DNA of 64,000 nt from NCBI RefSeq assembly GCF_012070395.1, contig NZ_JAAFYS010000002.1, positions 124,001 to 188,000 on the forward strand, read 5' to 3'. This document shows, in pieces, positions 26,262 to 35,090 of this stretch. The DNA is from Pseudoroseicyclus tamaricis (GTDB lineage Bacteria; Pseudomonadota; Alphaproteobacteria; Rhodobacterales; Rhodobacteraceae). The position numbers and the translations under genes are program-made. Each line of letters begins with the position of its first letter. Position 1 is the first letter of the stretch. The notes under the pieces are model-generated. The model was not told the origin of the DNA and did not search any database. It saw only the letters and a program-made list of their open reading frames with translations.

Positions 26262-26717
26262 ATGCAGATCAGGCAGGCGCGTCCGGGGGATGAGGCGCCG
26301 ATGGCGCGCCTTCGCGATGCGATCGACCGCGCCCGGGGAGAAGGGCGCCCGAACGCACCGGCGCGACTGCGCCGCTTTTATATAGATCATGGGGATCGGC
26401 TATCCTGTGTCGTCGCGGAGGAGGCGGGTGGCCTGCTCGGTTTCCAGTCACTGAAGCGGGTTCGCGAGGGGAATGAGTATGACGTGCCAGGGGGCTGGGG
26501 CGTGATCGGGACCTACGTGGCGCCAGGCGCGTGGCGGCGAGGGATCGGCCGGGCGTTGTTCGCTGCGAATCTGGCAGCGGCCGAGGGCGTCTCCCTCGCC
26601 GTGATCGATGCCACGGTCGGCGCAAAAAATGCTTTGGGGATAGGGTTCTACACGGCCATTGGGTTCCGGCCATGGCGCGTCGTGCCGGGGGCGGTGGGAC
26701 TGCGGTTCGACCTGTGA
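26262..26717 (+). CDS. GNAT-family N-acetyltransferase
   Basis: 151 residues from the ATG at 26262 ([20 protein letters not shown]); ATG 26250 adds four residues. The GNAT fold is evident: [20 protein letters not shown] contains the acetyl-CoA pyrophosphate loop (RRGIGRA), and [19 protein letters not shown] is the usual C-terminal motif B. The substrate is unknown. It is divergent from the pseudouridine synthase gene and followed by the structured leader of ornithine decarboxylase. Confidence 0.88.
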   Translation: MQIRQARPGDEAPMARLRDAIDRARGEGRPNAPARLRRFYIDHGDRLSCVVAEEAGGLLGFQSLKRVREGNEYDVPGGWGVIGTYVAPGAWRRGIGRALFAANLAAAEGVSLAVIDATVGAKNALGIGFYTAIGFRPWRVVPGAVGLRFDL

Positions 26718-26867
26718 CACCGGTCTTCCGAGACCCTCCCCAAAAAACTTTCCGCAGGCCCAAAAAATCGCTTGATCCGAATCCGGTTTGGCCCCAAATG
26801 CCCGCTCAGGACGCCAACGCACGCGCCTCTGGCCACGACTGGACCCCGGGTTGCCCGGAGCCACTCC

Positions 26868-26943
26868 AAGCACGCGTTTATGCAGCGACGGTAACGTCTC
26901 CTTTGGAACCTGGGGGTTTTCCCCCGTCTGTCGGAGATGACCG
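26868..26943 (+). promoter_or_regulatory. Structured leader of ornithine decarboxylase (candidate speF-type RNA element)
   Basis: The 226-base gap before the decarboxylase holds clear RNA structure near the start codon. GACG-GTAA-CGTC (26887-26898) is a GNRA-capped hairpin. GGGGG-TTTT-CCCCC (26912-26925) is a second. TCTCC (26897-26901) can pair with the ribosome-binding site GGAGA (26933-26937), which would mask translation. A conserved speF leader motif is known upstream of alphaproteobacterial ornithine decarboxylases, and this is the expected position, but the covariance match was not computed. TTGATC at 26772 may be part of the promoter. Confidence 0.5.
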
Positions 26944-28113
26944 ATGAACATGCATGTCGCGGGCGCGGTTGCGCCTTCCTTTGATGTCGCCAATCGTCTG
27001 GAGGCCTTCGCCGCCGACTTCGAATGCGATCATCCCACGCTCATCCTCGACATCGACCGGGTCGAGGAGCAGTACCGTGGGCTGAAGGCCGGCCTCGGCC
27101 GCGCCCACATCCACTACGCCGTGAAGGCCAACCCGCAGCGCGAAGTGCTCGAGCGGCTCATCGCCCTCGGCTCGCACTTCGACGCCGCCTCGAAAGGCGA
27201 GGTTGAGCTCTGCCTGTCGCTCGGCGCGCAGCCGCACCAGGTCTCCTTCGGCAACACCGTCAAGCGCGCCCGCGACATCGCCTGGGCGCATGAGCATGGC
27301 ATCACGCTCTTCGCCGTCGACTCTGCCGAGGAGATCGAAAAGGTCGCCGAGAACGCGCCGGGCGCGGAAGTCTACGTCCGTCTCATCGTCGAGATGTCCC
27401 CCGGCGACTGGCCGCTGTCGCGCAAGTTCGGCTGCGACCACGACATGGCGCTGGAGCTGCTGGACCATGCCCGTGAGCATGGCCTGAAGCCCGTCGGCTT
27501 CTCCTTCCACGTCGGGTCCCAGACCCGTCGGGCGGAGATGTGGGAGCCCGTGCTGAAGGTCTTCTCCCGCACCTGGGCTGCGGCGCTCGAGAACGGGCAC
27601 GACCTCAGCCTCCTCAACATCGGCGGCGGCTTCCCGGCCTTCTACGGCGAGCCGATCGAGGCCCCCGCGGCCTACGCGGCCGGCGTGATGGAGCTGGTGG
27701 AGAGCTACTTCCCGAACGTGCCCCGCGTGATGGCGGAGCCGGGCCGCGGCATGGTCGCCGAGGCCGGCGTCATCGTCGCCGAGGTCATGCTCGTCTCCCG
27801 CAAGTCCGACCGCGACATGCACCGCTGGGTCTACCTCTCTATCGGCCGCTTCTCCGGCCTGGCCGAAGCCGAGGGCGAGGCGATCCGCTACCAGTTCCTG
27901 ACCGAGAAGGATGGTGAGGCCATGGGCCCCTGCATCCTCGCCGGCCCGTCCTGCGACAGCGCCGACGTGCTCTACGAAAAGCGCCCGGTCATGCTGCCGA
28001 CGAGCCTGAAGTCCGGCGACAAGGTGCTGATCCGCAACTGCGGCGCCTACACGACGACCTACTCGTCGGTCTGCTTCAACGGCTTCCCGCCGCTGGGCGT
28101 CCACATCCTGTGA
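26944..28113 (+). CDS. Ornithine decarboxylase (fold III, PLP-dependent)
   Basis: 389 residues. It is an alanine-racemase-fold decarboxylase that converts ornithine to putrescine, the entry step of polyamine synthesis. PLP-binding Lys61 lies in HYAVKANPQ. FSFHVGSQTRRAEMW, LLNIGGGFPAFYG and MAEPGRGMVAEAGVIVAEV bind the cofactor phosphate. GPSCDSADVLYEK carries the active-site Cys-Asp pair. Related lysine/ornithine decarboxylases have the same motifs, so lysine activity is possible. A structured leader precedes it and a very stable hairpin follows. It is monocistronic. Confidence 0.93.
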   Translation: MNMHVAGAVAPSFDVANRLEAFAADFECDHPTLILDIDRVEEQYRGLKAGLGRAHIHYAVKANPQREVLERLIALGSHFDAASKGEVELCLSLGAQPHQVSFGNTVKRARDIAWAHEHGITLFAVDSAEEIEKVAENAPGAEVYVRLIVEMSPGDWPLSRKFGCDHDMALELLDHAREHGLKPVGFSFHVGSQTRRAEMWEPVLKVFSRTWAAALENGHDLSLLNIGGGFPAFYGEPIEAPAAYAAGVMELVESYFPNVPRVMAEPGRGMVAEAGVIVAEVMLVSRKSDRDMHRWVYLSIGRFSGLAEAEGEAIRYQFLTEKDGEAMGPCILAGPSCDSADVLYEKRPVMLPTSLKSGDKVLIRNCGAYTTTYSSVCFNGFPPLGVHIL

Positions 28114-28123
28114 TCGGGCTCTG

Positions 28124-28161
28124 ATCGGTTAGCGGCATACTTCGGTATGCCGCTAATCGAT
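28124..28161 (+). terminator. Very stable UUCG-capped hairpin after ornithine decarboxylase
   Basis: A 17-bp stem with one G-T pair (arms 28124-28140 and 28145-28161) closes on C-TTCG-G, an exceptionally stable tetraloop. The core is TTAGCGGCATAC pairing with GTATGCCGCTAA. It begins 11 bases past the stop. Only a weak T-rich stretch follows, so it may act in 3'-end protection as much as in termination. Confidence 0.7.
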
Positions 28162-28222
28162 TGAGTTCGAGAAAATATTCTTCTGACATGCGCGGCGGGC
28201 GCCTAATCTGCCGCGCATCTCT

Positions 28223-28490
28223 CATCCCCTGCCATTGCAAGATCATCCCAATCGCGCCGCGCTCGCTGCCGAGCTGCAAGCGCGGCCCTTCCCGCTCGCG
28301 GCCTCGCCGGGGTTGGCGATCTACCTTGCCCTCATGGTTTTACGCGCTGGGGATCGTGGGGTATCTCGCGGCGCCCGTGGCGGAGGAAGCCGGTCTGCCG
28401 AAGCCGCTCGTCATGTCGGGGCTGTTGCCTCTGGTCGTGGGCGCCGTCTGGCTGAGCATCCGGCAGATCCGCCGACGGTTGGAGAGCTGA
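28223..28490 (+). pseudogene. Deletion remnant of a DUF3422-family gene
   Basis: Two short fragments in different frames match the two ends of DUF3422 proteins, which are normally about 400 residues long. In one frame from about 28223 the DNA reads DHPNRAALAAELQARPFPL, matching the conserved N-terminal DHP.R..L..ELHARPFP motif, and runs to about 28333. From about 28335 in another frame it reads FYALGIVGYLAAPVAEEAGL and ends IRQIRRRLES at 28490, matching the C-terminal pair of membrane helices. The entire middle is missing and there is no good start codon (TTG at 28235 at best). I read this as an internal deletion with a frame change. Confidence 0.6.
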
Positions 28491-28560
28491 CGGCAGAGGT
28501 TATGGCTTTGCGACGTCGCTTGGCCTAAGACGCGGCGAGAGCCACTGAGGGAGAAGAGGC

Positions 28561-29229
28561 ATGGCCTTCGTGTTCGAGCCGCCGGCGCAGCCGTCCCTCG
28601 CCATCGAGAACGTCGGGGAGCGCTTCCCCGTGCGCCGGATCTTCTGCGTCGGGCGCAACTACGCCGCCCATGCCGCCGAGATGGGCAGTGAGGTCGACCG
28701 CGAGGCGCCCTTCTACTTCACCAAGTCCGCCCACGCGCTCCTGCCCGAGGGGGAAGACTTGCCGTACCCGCCCGGCACGAAAGACCTGCACCACGAGGTG
28801 GAGCTGGTCGTGGCGCTCGGGGAGGGCGGGGCGATCTTCGGACATGCCGTGGGGCTCGACATGACCCGGCGGGACCTGCAGGACGCCGCCAAGGCCGCCC
28901 GCCGTCCGTGGGCCACGGGCAAGGATTTCGAGGGCTCCGCCATCATCGGCGCCATCACCCCCGGGCCACTGGAGGGGGACCGCATCGCGCTGAAGGTCAA
29001 CGGCGAGACCCGCCAGGAAGGGCCGCTGGAGCTGATGGTCTGGGACGTGCCGTCGCTCATGGACCACCTCGCCACGCTCTACACGCTTCAAGCCGGCGAC
29101 CTCATCATGACGGGCACGCCGGCCGGCGTCGGCCCCGTCGGGCCGGGCGACGTGCTGGAGGCCGAGGTGCCGGGGCTGGCGCCGCTCAGGGTGACCATTG
29201 CGACAGGATCATCAGGGAGGATGACATGA
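28561..29229 (+). CDS. Fumarylacetoacetate hydrolase-family protein
   Basis: 222 residues, the size of small bacterial FAH-family hydrolases such as fumarylpyruvate hydrolase. IFCVGRNYAAHAAEMG and KDLHHEVELVVALGEGG carry the metal-binding acidic residues, then GLDMTRRDLQ, RPWATGKDFEGSAIIG and GDLIMTGTPAGVGPVGPGD follow the family order. The likely reaction is hydrolysis of a beta-diketo acid in aromatic or sugar-acid breakdown. It is translationally coupled (ATGACATGA overlap) to a TRAP transporter, which implies that the imported acid feeds this enzyme's pathway. Confidence 0.88.
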   Translation: MAFVFEPPAQPSLAIENVGERFPVRRIFCVGRNYAAHAAEMGSEVDREAPFYFTKSAHALLPEGEDLPYPPGTKDLHHEVELVVALGEGGAIFGHAVGLDMTRRDLQDAAKAARRPWATGKDFEGSAIIGAITPGPLEGDRIALKVNGETRQEGPLELMVWDVPSLMDHLATLYTLQAGDLIMTGTPAGVGPVGPGDVLEAEVPGLAPLRVTIATGSSGRMT

Positions 29230-30251
29230 CTTACCACGTGACGGCGCTTGCCGCCGCCCTCGCCCTCACGGGTAGCGCCGCGGCCGCGCAGGAGGTGACG
29301 CTGCGGCTGCACCAGTTCCTGCCAGAGACCTCCGCCGTGCCCGCCAACATCCTGCAGGACTGGATCGACGGGGTGGAGGAGGCCTCGGACGGGCGCATCG
29401 AGGTGCAGCACTTCCCCTCCATGCAGCTCGGCGGCACCCCGCCCGAGCTGGTGGACCAGGTGCAGGACGGCGTGGCCGACATCATCTGGACGCTGCCGGG
29501 CTACACCCCCGGCCGCTTCCCTTCCCTGGAGGTGATGGAGCTGCCCTTCTTCGTCGAGGATGCCGGCCCCGCCTCCCGCGCGCTCTGGCGGCTGGCGGAG
29601 GAGCGGGGGCTCTTCGAGAGCGAGCTGGCGGGGATGAAGGTGCTGGGCCTATGGGTCCACGGGCCGGGGACGATCCACGCCGATGCCGCGGTGCATGAGC
29701 CGGCGGACCTCGAGGGGCTGAGCATGCGGGCGCCGACGCGCACGGTGACAACGCTGCTGAGCACGCTCGGTGCCAACGCGGTGGGGATGCCGGTCCCCTC
29801 CGTGCCCGAGGCGGTGCAGCGCGGTGTCATCGACGGCGCCGTGATCCCGTGGGAGGTGACGACCTCCATCCACATGGCCGAGCTGGTGGACCATCACACC
29901 GAGTTCGAGGGCCCCTATCTCTACGCCGCGACCTTCCTCTTCGCCATGAACGAGGGCGCCTACGACGCGCTGCCCGAAGACCTGCAGGCGGTGATCGACG
30001 CCCATTCCGGGCTCGACTTCTCCGGCGAGGCGGGGGCGACACAGCTGGCGCTCGACGCGCCGGGGCGAGAGCTGGCGGTGGAGGCCGGCAACGAGATCCA
30101 CACCGTCTCCGGCGAGGAGCTGGCCCAGTGGCACGAGGCCGCGGCGCCGGTGGTGGAAGACTGGGTGGCGCAGATGGACGACGCGGGCCGCGACGGCGCC
30201 GGCCTGCTGGAGGATGCCCGCCGCCTGATCGCCGACGAAACCGGCGAATAA
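29226..30251 (+). CDS. TRAP transporter solute-binding protein (DctP type)
   Basis: 341 residues from the ATG at 29226, overlapping the upstream stop by 4 bases. An N-terminal signal peptide (MTYHVTALAAALALTGSAAA, cleavage near AQE) sends it to the periplasm. VTLRLHQFLPETSAVPANIL, QVQDGVADIIWTLPGYTPGR and MRAPTRTVTTLLSTLGANAV with PVPSVPEAVQRGVIDGAVIP follow the DctP family order. The Arg in the last-but-one segment is expected to bind the carboxylate ligand. The ligand is probably an organic acid but is not identifiable. Confidence 0.93.
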   Translation: MTYHVTALAAALALTGSAAAAQEVTLRLHQFLPETSAVPANILQDWIDGVEEASDGRIEVQHFPSMQLGGTPPELVDQVQDGVADIIWTLPGYTPGRFPSLEVMELPFFVEDAGPASRALWRLAEERGLFESELAGMKVLGLWVHGPGTIHADAAVHEPADLEGLSMRAPTRTVTTLLSTLGANAVGMPVPSVPEAVQRGVIDGAVIPWEVTTSIHMAELVDHHTEFEGPYLYAATFLFAMNEGAYDALPEDLQAVIDAHSGLDFSGEAGATQLALDAPGRELAVEAGNEIHTVSGEELAQWHEAAAPVVEDWVAQMDDAGRDGAGLLEDARRLIADETGE

Positions 30252-30264
30252 GGGACTGGGGGCG

Positions 30265-30876
30265 TTGGCCGAGCGTCAGACCGGGGCGGCGCCGGTGGCC
30301 GCCGCCGCGGGCGGCGCGGGGCCGGGGCCCGAGCGCGGGCCCGTGCGAGGGCCGGTCAGTGGCCCCGTGCGGCTGGCCGAGGCGCTGGCGCGCGCCATGG
30401 CGCTGGCGGGGGGCGGCCTGCTCGTCGCCCTCGGCCTCTTCATTTGCGTCTCCGTCACCGGCCGGGCGCTCGGCAACCTCGGCGGCGCCGGCTGGATGCC
30501 GGAGGAGCTCGGGGCTTGGCTCGGCCGCTTCGGCCAGATCCGCGGCGATTACGAGTTGGTGGAGATGGGCGCGGCGATCTGCGTCTTCGCCTTCCTGCCC
30601 TTCGCCGACGTCGCCGGCGCCCATGCGCGGGTCGAGGTCTTCACCGAGCGGATGCGCGGCCGCCTCTGGCTGGAGCGGGGCTGGGCGCTGCTCATGGCGC
30701 TGGCGCTGACGCTCATCGCCTGGCGGCTCGGGGTGGGGACGCTGGACAAGCTCGGCAACGGGCAGACGAGCTTCATCTTCGCCGTGCCGCTCTGGATCCC
30801 CTATGCCGCCAGTTTCGTGCTGGCCGTGCTCGGCGCGCTTATCTCGTGGGTGCGGCTCGCGGGGCGGGCCACGTGA
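30265..30876 (+). CDS. TRAP transporter small permease subunit (DctQ type)
   Basis: 203 residues from a TTG start at 30265 preceded by AAGGGACTGGGGG. The first 45 residues are a Gly/Pro/Arg/Ala-rich low-complexity segment (GPERGPVRGPVSGPV), so the real start may be downstream. Four membrane helices follow, with VEMGAAICVFAFLPFADVAG then AHARVEVF matching the DctQ signature. It pairs with the DctM subunit in the inner membrane. The stop overlaps the GTG start of dctM. Confidence 0.85.
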   Translation: MAERQTGAAPVAAAAGGAGPGPERGPVRGPVSGPVRLAEALARAMALAGGGLLVALGLFICVSVTGRALGNLGGAGWMPEELGAWLGRFGQIRGDYELVEMGAAICVFAFLPFADVAGAHARVEVFTERMRGRLWLERGWALLMALALTLIAWRLGVGTLDKLGNGQTSFIFAVPLWIPYAASFVLAVLGALISWVRLAGRAT

Positions 30877-32177
30877 GCGATCTGGCGCTCGGCTACCTGT
30901 CGCTGCCGCTCCTGCTGGGGCTCATCTTCCTGCGCCTGCCGATCGGGCTGGCGATGGCGGCCTGCGGCTTCTTCGGCCTCTGGGTCGCCACCGGCAGCCC
31001 CGACATCGCGCTGGCGCGGCTGAAGAGCGAGACCTACTCGACCTTCTCCAATTACAACCTGACCGTGGTGCCCATGTTCCTGCTGATGGGGCAGCTCGCG
31101 GCGCTCTCGGGCCTCTCCCGCTCGCTCTTCGACGGGGCGGCGGCGTTCCTCGGCCACCGGCGGGGCGGGCTGGCGCTGGCGGCCATCGGCGCCTCGGCGG
31201 GGTTCGGGGCGATCTGCGGCTCCTCGCTGGCGACGGCGGCGACGATGGGGCGGATCGCGCTGCCGGAGCTGCGGCGGCAGGGCTACCCCGGCGGGCTTTC
31301 CACCGCCGTGCTGGCGGCGGGCGGCACGCTCGGCATCCTCATCCCGCCCTCCGTCATCCTCGTCATCTACGCGATGCTGACGGAGGCGAACGTCGGCGAG
31401 CTCTTCCTCGCCGCCCTCGTGCCCGGGCTGCTGGCGGCGGTGCTCTACATGGGCGCCGCCCGCCTCTCCATCCGCGGCGGTGAGGGGGTGCTGCCTCGCC
31501 GCTCCTGGGCGGAGCGTCTCGGCGCCCTCGGCGGGCTCTGGCAGGTGGCGCTGCTCTTCGTCCTCGTGGTCGGCGGTATCTATGGCGGCCTCTTCACGCC
31601 GACGGAGGCGGCGGCGGTGGGGGCCATCGTCACCGGGATCTTCGCCCTCGTCTCCGGCCGGCTCACTTGGGCGGCGGTGGCGGACGCGCTGCGCGAGACG
31701 GCGGCGGTGAGCGCGATGATCTACCTCATCGTCTTCGGCGCTGGTTTCTACAACGGCTTCCTCGCGCTCGCGCGGCTGCCCCAGCACCTCGCGGAGGTCG
31801 TCAGCGGCGCCGGGCTGGCGCCGCTGGTCATCCTCGCGCTGATCCTGCTGCTCTACCTCCTGCTCGGCTGCGTGATGGATTCGCTCTCCATGATCCTGCT
31901 GACCATTCCAGTCTTCTGGCCGCTGCTGCTGCAGCTGGACCTTGGGCTGGACGCAGGCAGCCTCGCCATCTGGTTCGGCATCCTCACCCTCTCCGTCGTC
32001 GAGATCGGGCTGATCACGCCGCCGGTGGGGCTGAACCTATTCATCATCAACCGGCTGGACCCGACGGTGCCGTTGACGGCCACCTGGCGGGCCATGGTGC
32101 CCTTCCTGGCGGCGGACCTGGCCCGGGTGGCGCTGCTCTTCGCGCTGCCGGTGCTGTCGCTCTTCCTGATCGGCTGA
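30873..32177 (+). CDS. TRAP transporter large permease subunit (DctM type)
   Basis: 434 residues from a GTG start at 30873 that overlaps the dctQ stop (GTGA). It has about eleven or twelve membrane segments. FGAICGSSLATAATMGRIAL, GTLGILIPPSVILVIYAML and GLFTPTEAAAVGAIVTGIF are the hallmark DctM motifs, and GLITPPVGLNLFIINRLD closes the second half. It forms the sodium-coupled channel of the TRAP system. It completes the operon FAH hydrolase - binding protein - small - large permease. Confidence 0.95.
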   Translation: MSDLALGYLSLPLLLGLIFLRLPIGLAMAACGFFGLWVATGSPDIALARLKSETYSTFSNYNLTVVPMFLLMGQLAALSGLSRSLFDGAAAFLGHRRGGLALAAIGASAGFGAICGSSLATAATMGRIALPELRRQGYPGGLSTAVLAAGGTLGILIPPSVILVIYAMLTEANVGELFLAALVPGLLAAVLYMGAARLSIRGGEGVLPRRSWAERLGALGGLWQVALLFVLVVGGIYGGLFTPTEAAAVGAIVTGIFALVSGRLTWAAVADALRETAAVSAMIYLIVFGAGFYNGFLALARLPQHLAEVVSGAGLAPLVILALILLLYLLLGCVMDSLSMILLTIPVFWPLLLQLDLGLDAGSLAIWFGILTLSVVEIGLITPPVGLNLFIINRLDPTVPLTATWRAMVPFLAADLARVALLFALPVLSLFLIG

Positions 32178-32185
32178 GGAGGGGG

Positions 32186-32806
32186 CTATTTGCTGTAGCG
32201 CTCCAGCGCCACGGGGATGGTGGTGTTGGGGGGCTCGCCGTCGAAGTGGTTGGAGGTGATGACGGCCGTCGTCACCTCCGGCAGGTAGAGGTAGCTCAGC
32301 TCCATCCCGCCCTCGTCGCCCCAGTCGTAGCGGATGTGGGCCCGCACGGCCTCGTAGCTGCAGCCGGAGAGGTCGAGCGGCGGGGCGTCGCTGTAGCGGA
32401 TCGTCACCGTCTCGTCCCGGGTGGCGCCGTCGGCAAAGACGTTGGTCGTCGGCCCTTCCCAGGTGATGCCGGGGAGCGGGTCGGGGAGGAGGGCCGGGTC
32501 CGTCTTGAAGATCACCTGCAGCTCGGAGCCGGGGGCGAAGCCGCCGCCGGTCGCGGCCTCGCCCTCCTCGACGAAATAGATGCCGCGGTGGGCGCGGAAG
32601 AGCATCGGGGTGCTGCCGTCGGAATATTCCTCGCGGATGGTGAGGTAGCCGTCGTTCATCCGGCGCATCAGCGTGGTGTCACCGTTCTCGAAGCGGGCGA
32701 CGATGCCGCGCGTCAGGTCGGCATCCGTCAGGCACTCGGCGGCCGCGGGGGCGGCGAGGGCCAGGGTGGCGGCGATGGCGGCGGCGGCGAAAACGGGTCT
32801 GGTCAT
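32186..32806 (-). CDS. Exported protein of unknown function
   Basis: 206 residues with a clear signal peptide (hydrophobic run AAAAIAATLALAAPAAA, cleavage about residue 24). The mature protein begins with a Cys (ECLTDADLTRG) and has a second Cys in LSGCSYEAV that could pair with it. It is rich in beta-strand-like segments such as GYLTIREEYSDGSTPMLFRA. No lipobox is convincing because the residues before the Cys (AAE) do not fit. I do not recognise the family. It is convergent with the TRAP operon, with 8 bases between stops. Confidence 0.75.
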   Translation of the reverse strand: MTRPVFAAAAIAATLALAAPAAAECLTDADLTRGIVARFENGDTTLMRRMNDGYLTIREEYSDGSTPMLFRAHRGIYFVEEGEAATGGGFAPGSELQVIFKTDPALLPDPLPGITWEGPTTNVFADGATRDETVTIRYSDAPPLDLSGCSYEAVRAHIRYDWGDEGGMELSYLYLPEVTTAVITSNHFDGEPPNTTIPVALERYSK

Positions 32807-32871
32807 GAAAATACTCCTCGTGCCGCGCCATCATGGCGGCGCCGGCGGAGACTGCCAACCTCTCGCCCGAC

Positions 32872-33135
32872 CTAGCGGCTGTTGGCCGCGGCGATGAGGC
32901 GGGTGGCGAAATAGCCGAGGCCGCCGCCGAGGACGAGCCAGAAGGGCGAGCCCTCGCTGACGACGGCCAGCAGGACCGCGGCGATGAGCAGGCAGAGGAT
33001 GAAGGCGAGGAGCCGTTTCTCACCGGGGTGGAACACCACCCGCCCGCGCGCGGCGCGCACCAATGGCTCGGCCAGCGGCTCCTCCGCGTGCGGTGTCAGA
33101 AAGCCCGCGACGAGCCCGAACAGAAATGCCAGCAT
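32872..33135 (-). CDS. Small membrane protein, unknown function
   Basis: 87 residues. A short N-terminal hydrophobic segment ([13 protein letters not shown]) is followed by a charged linker and two membrane helices ([18 protein letters not shown] and [18 protein letters not shown]). No family is recognised. It lies 65 bases upstream of the exported-protein gene on the same strand and could be co-transcribed with it. Composition matches the neighbouring genes. It is divergent from pyrC. Confidence 0.6.
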   Translation of the reverse strand: MLAFLFGLVAGFLTPHAEEPLAEPLVRAARGRVVFHPGEKRLLAFILCLLIAAVLLAVVSEGSPFWLVLGGGLGYFATRLIAAANSR

Positions 33136-33240
33136 GCCTCTTACCCCCCGGGTGGCTGCGCCCCGGGGCATCATGCCAGCGCGGCGGGAGGGATCAAGTC
33201 CTATGGTCAAGGCGGGCGGGCGGCTGTATGCGCGGGGGCC

Positions 33241-34299
33241 ATGAAGCCCCGGCCCGATACACTGACCCTCCGCCAGCCCGACGACTGGCACCTTCACCTG
33301 CGCGACGGGGCCATGCTGGCCGCCGTGGCGCCGCAGAGCGCCCGCCATTTCGGCCGGGCGATCATCATGCCCAACCTCGTGCCGCCCGTGGTGACAGGCG
33401 ACGACGCGGCCGCCTACCGGCAGCGCATCCTCGCAGCACTGCCCGAGGGCAGCCGCTTCCGGCCGCTGATGACGCTCTACCTCACTGAGGCGTCCGACCC
33501 CGAGGATGTGGCCCGCGCCCATGCCTCCGGCCTCGCCACGGCGGTGAAGCTCTACCCCGCCGGCGCCACCACCAACTCCGCCTCCGGCGTCCGCGACATC
33601 GACAAGGTACGCCCGGTGCTGGAGCGGATGGCCGAGATCGGCATGCCGCTTTGCATACACGGCGAGGTGACGGATCCGGCCATCGACATCTTCGACCGTG
33701 AGGCGGTCTTCATCGACAAGGTGCTGAAACCGCTCCGCAAGAAGATCCCCGATCTGAAGATCGTCATGGAGCATGTGACGACGCAGACGGCGGTGGATTA
33801 CGTGCGCGATTCCAGCCGCAACCTTGCGGCGACGATCACCACGCATCACCTGATCATCAACCGCAACGCCATCCTCGCCGGCGGCATCCGGCCGCATTAC
33901 TACTGCCTGCCGGTCGCCAAGCGCGAGAGCCACCGCCTCGCGCTGGTGGAGGCGGCCGTCTCCGGCGACCGACGCTTCTTCCTCGGCACCGACAGCGCGC
34001 CGCATAGCGACCCGGCCAAGCTGCAGCCCTGCGGCTGCGCCGGCATCTTCACGGCGCCGGTGACGCTCTCCTGCCTCGCCGAGGTGTTCGAGGCGGTGCG
34101 CAAGCTCGACAAGCTGGAGGCCTTCGCCTCCCTCAACGGGCCGCGCTTCTACGGCCTGCCGCCCAACGAGGCGCGCGTCACGCTGCGCCGGGGCGCGCCG
34201 CTGGAGCTGCCCGAAGCGATCCAGACGGGGGAGGGGCCGGTGACGCTCTTCGACCCCGGCTTCCCCCTGCACTGGCATGTCGAGACGGAGGCGCCATGA
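33241..34299 (+). CDS. pyrC: Dihydroorotase (type II, homodimeric)
   Basis: 352 residues, the length of the E. coli-type (class II) enzyme. [10 protein letters not shown] carries the first two zinc-ligand His, [16 protein letters not shown] the carboxylated Lys, MPLCIHGEV and VMEHVTT further His ligands, and [10 protein letters not shown] the catalytic Asp. It closes the dihydroorotate ring in pyrimidine synthesis. The ATG at 33241 fits the family start ([20 protein letters not shown]), although no strong ribosome-binding site is visible. The stop overlaps the pyrE start in ATGA, so the two are translated together. Confidence 0.96.
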   Translation: MKPRPDTLTLRQPDDWHLHLRDGAMLAAVAPQSARHFGRAIIMPNLVPPVVTGDDAAAYRQRILAALPEGSRFRPLMTLYLTEASDPEDVARAHASGLATAVKLYPAGATTNSASGVRDIDKVRPVLERMAEIGMPLCIHGEVTDPAIDIFDREAVFIDKVLKPLRKKIPDLKIVMEHVTTQTAVDYVRDSSRNLAATITTHHLIINRNAILAGGIRPHYYCLPVAKRESHRLALVEAAVSGDRRFFLGTDSAPHSDPAKLQPCGCAGIFTAPVTLSCLAEVFEAVRKLDKLEAFASLNGPRFYGLPPNEARVTLRRGAPLELPEAIQTGEGPVTLFDPGFPLHWHVETEAP

Positions 34300-34970
34300 T
34301 TCCCGCCAGCTTTCCCCCGAAGGACGAGATCGCCCGGCTCACCGCCGGCATGCTGCTCGACATCGGGGCGGTGAACTTCAACGCCGCGGAGCCCTTCACG
34401 CTCGCCTCCGGCAAGCAGGCGCCGACCTACGTGAACTGCCGGCAGATCGTCTCCTTCCCGCGGGTGCGCTCGCTGTTGATGGATTTCCTCGCGATGACCA
34501 TCGTGCGCGAGGCGGGGGCGGAGACGTTTCATAACATCGCCGGCGGCGAGACGGCGGGCATCCCCTTCGCGGCCTTCGTGGCCGAGCGGCTGGCGCTGCC
34601 GATGACCTACGTGCGCAAGAAGCCGAAGGGCTACGGCCTCAACGCCCGCATCGAGGGGAAGATGACGCCGGAGCAGAACGTGCTGCTGGTGGAGGACCTG
34701 ACGACCGACGGGGGCTCCAAGGTCTCCTTCGTGGAGGCGATCCGGCAGACGGGGGCGAGCTGCAACTGGACGGCGGTGGTCTTCTACTACGGCATCTTCG
34801 AGGGCGTGACGGAAGCGCTGGCGGAGCACCAGATCCAGCTTCTCCACCTGACGACGTGGTGGGATGTGCTGGCAGTGGCCCGCGAGCGCGGCACGTTCGA
34901 TGCCGGAGAGCTGACGGAGGTTGAGCGGTTCCTGCGCGACCCGAAAGGGTGGCAGGCGGCGCGAGGGTAG
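34296..34970 (+). CDS. pyrE: Orotate phosphoribosyltransferase
   Basis: 224 residues. It converts orotate plus PRPP to OMP, the step after dihydroorotate oxidation. The start matches the family: [20 protein letters not shown] then [19 protein letters not shown]. The PRPP-binding loop is [16 protein letters not shown], slightly diverged from the usual EDV.TTG form. [12 protein letters not shown] is the catalytic flexible loop. It is coupled to pyrC by a 4-base overlap. Two hairpins of the GGTGGGTT type follow the stop within 100 bases. Confidence 0.94.
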   Translation: MIPASFPPKDEIARLTAGMLLDIGAVNFNAAEPFTLASGKQAPTYVNCRQIVSFPRVRSLLMDFLAMTIVREAGAETFHNIAGGETAGIPFAAFVAERLALPMTYVRKKPKGYGLNARIEGKMTPEQNVLLVEDLTTDGGSKVSFVEAIRQTGASCNWTAVVFYYGIFEGVTEALAEHQIQLLHLTTWWDVLAVARERGTFDAGELTEVERFLRDPKGWQAARG

Positions 34971-35004
34971 GAGGGGGCCACCCCGCCGGCGGTCGCCGCG
35001 AAGC

Positions 35005-35060
35005 GGTGGGTTGAAAACCCAACCTGCGCGGGCCTCCGTAGGGTGGGTTTGCAACCCACC
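35005..35060 (+). terminator. Two tandem hairpins after pyrE
   Basis: TGGGTT-GAA-AACCCA (35007-35021) is an imperfectly extended hairpin. GGTGGGTT-TGC-AACCCACC (35042-35060) is a perfect 8-bp one. They share the same arm sequence, so they look like two copies of one small repeat. No U-tract follows either. A role as transcription end of pyrCE is plausible. Confidence 0.45.
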
Positions 35061-35090
35061 ATCCGGCCCTCCACCGGGTGCTTCCCTCTG

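Noticed and set aside
32186-32806. Lipoprotein assignment for the exported protein
   Set aside because: The first Cys after the signal peptide is preceded by AAE, not an L-x-[AG] lipobox.
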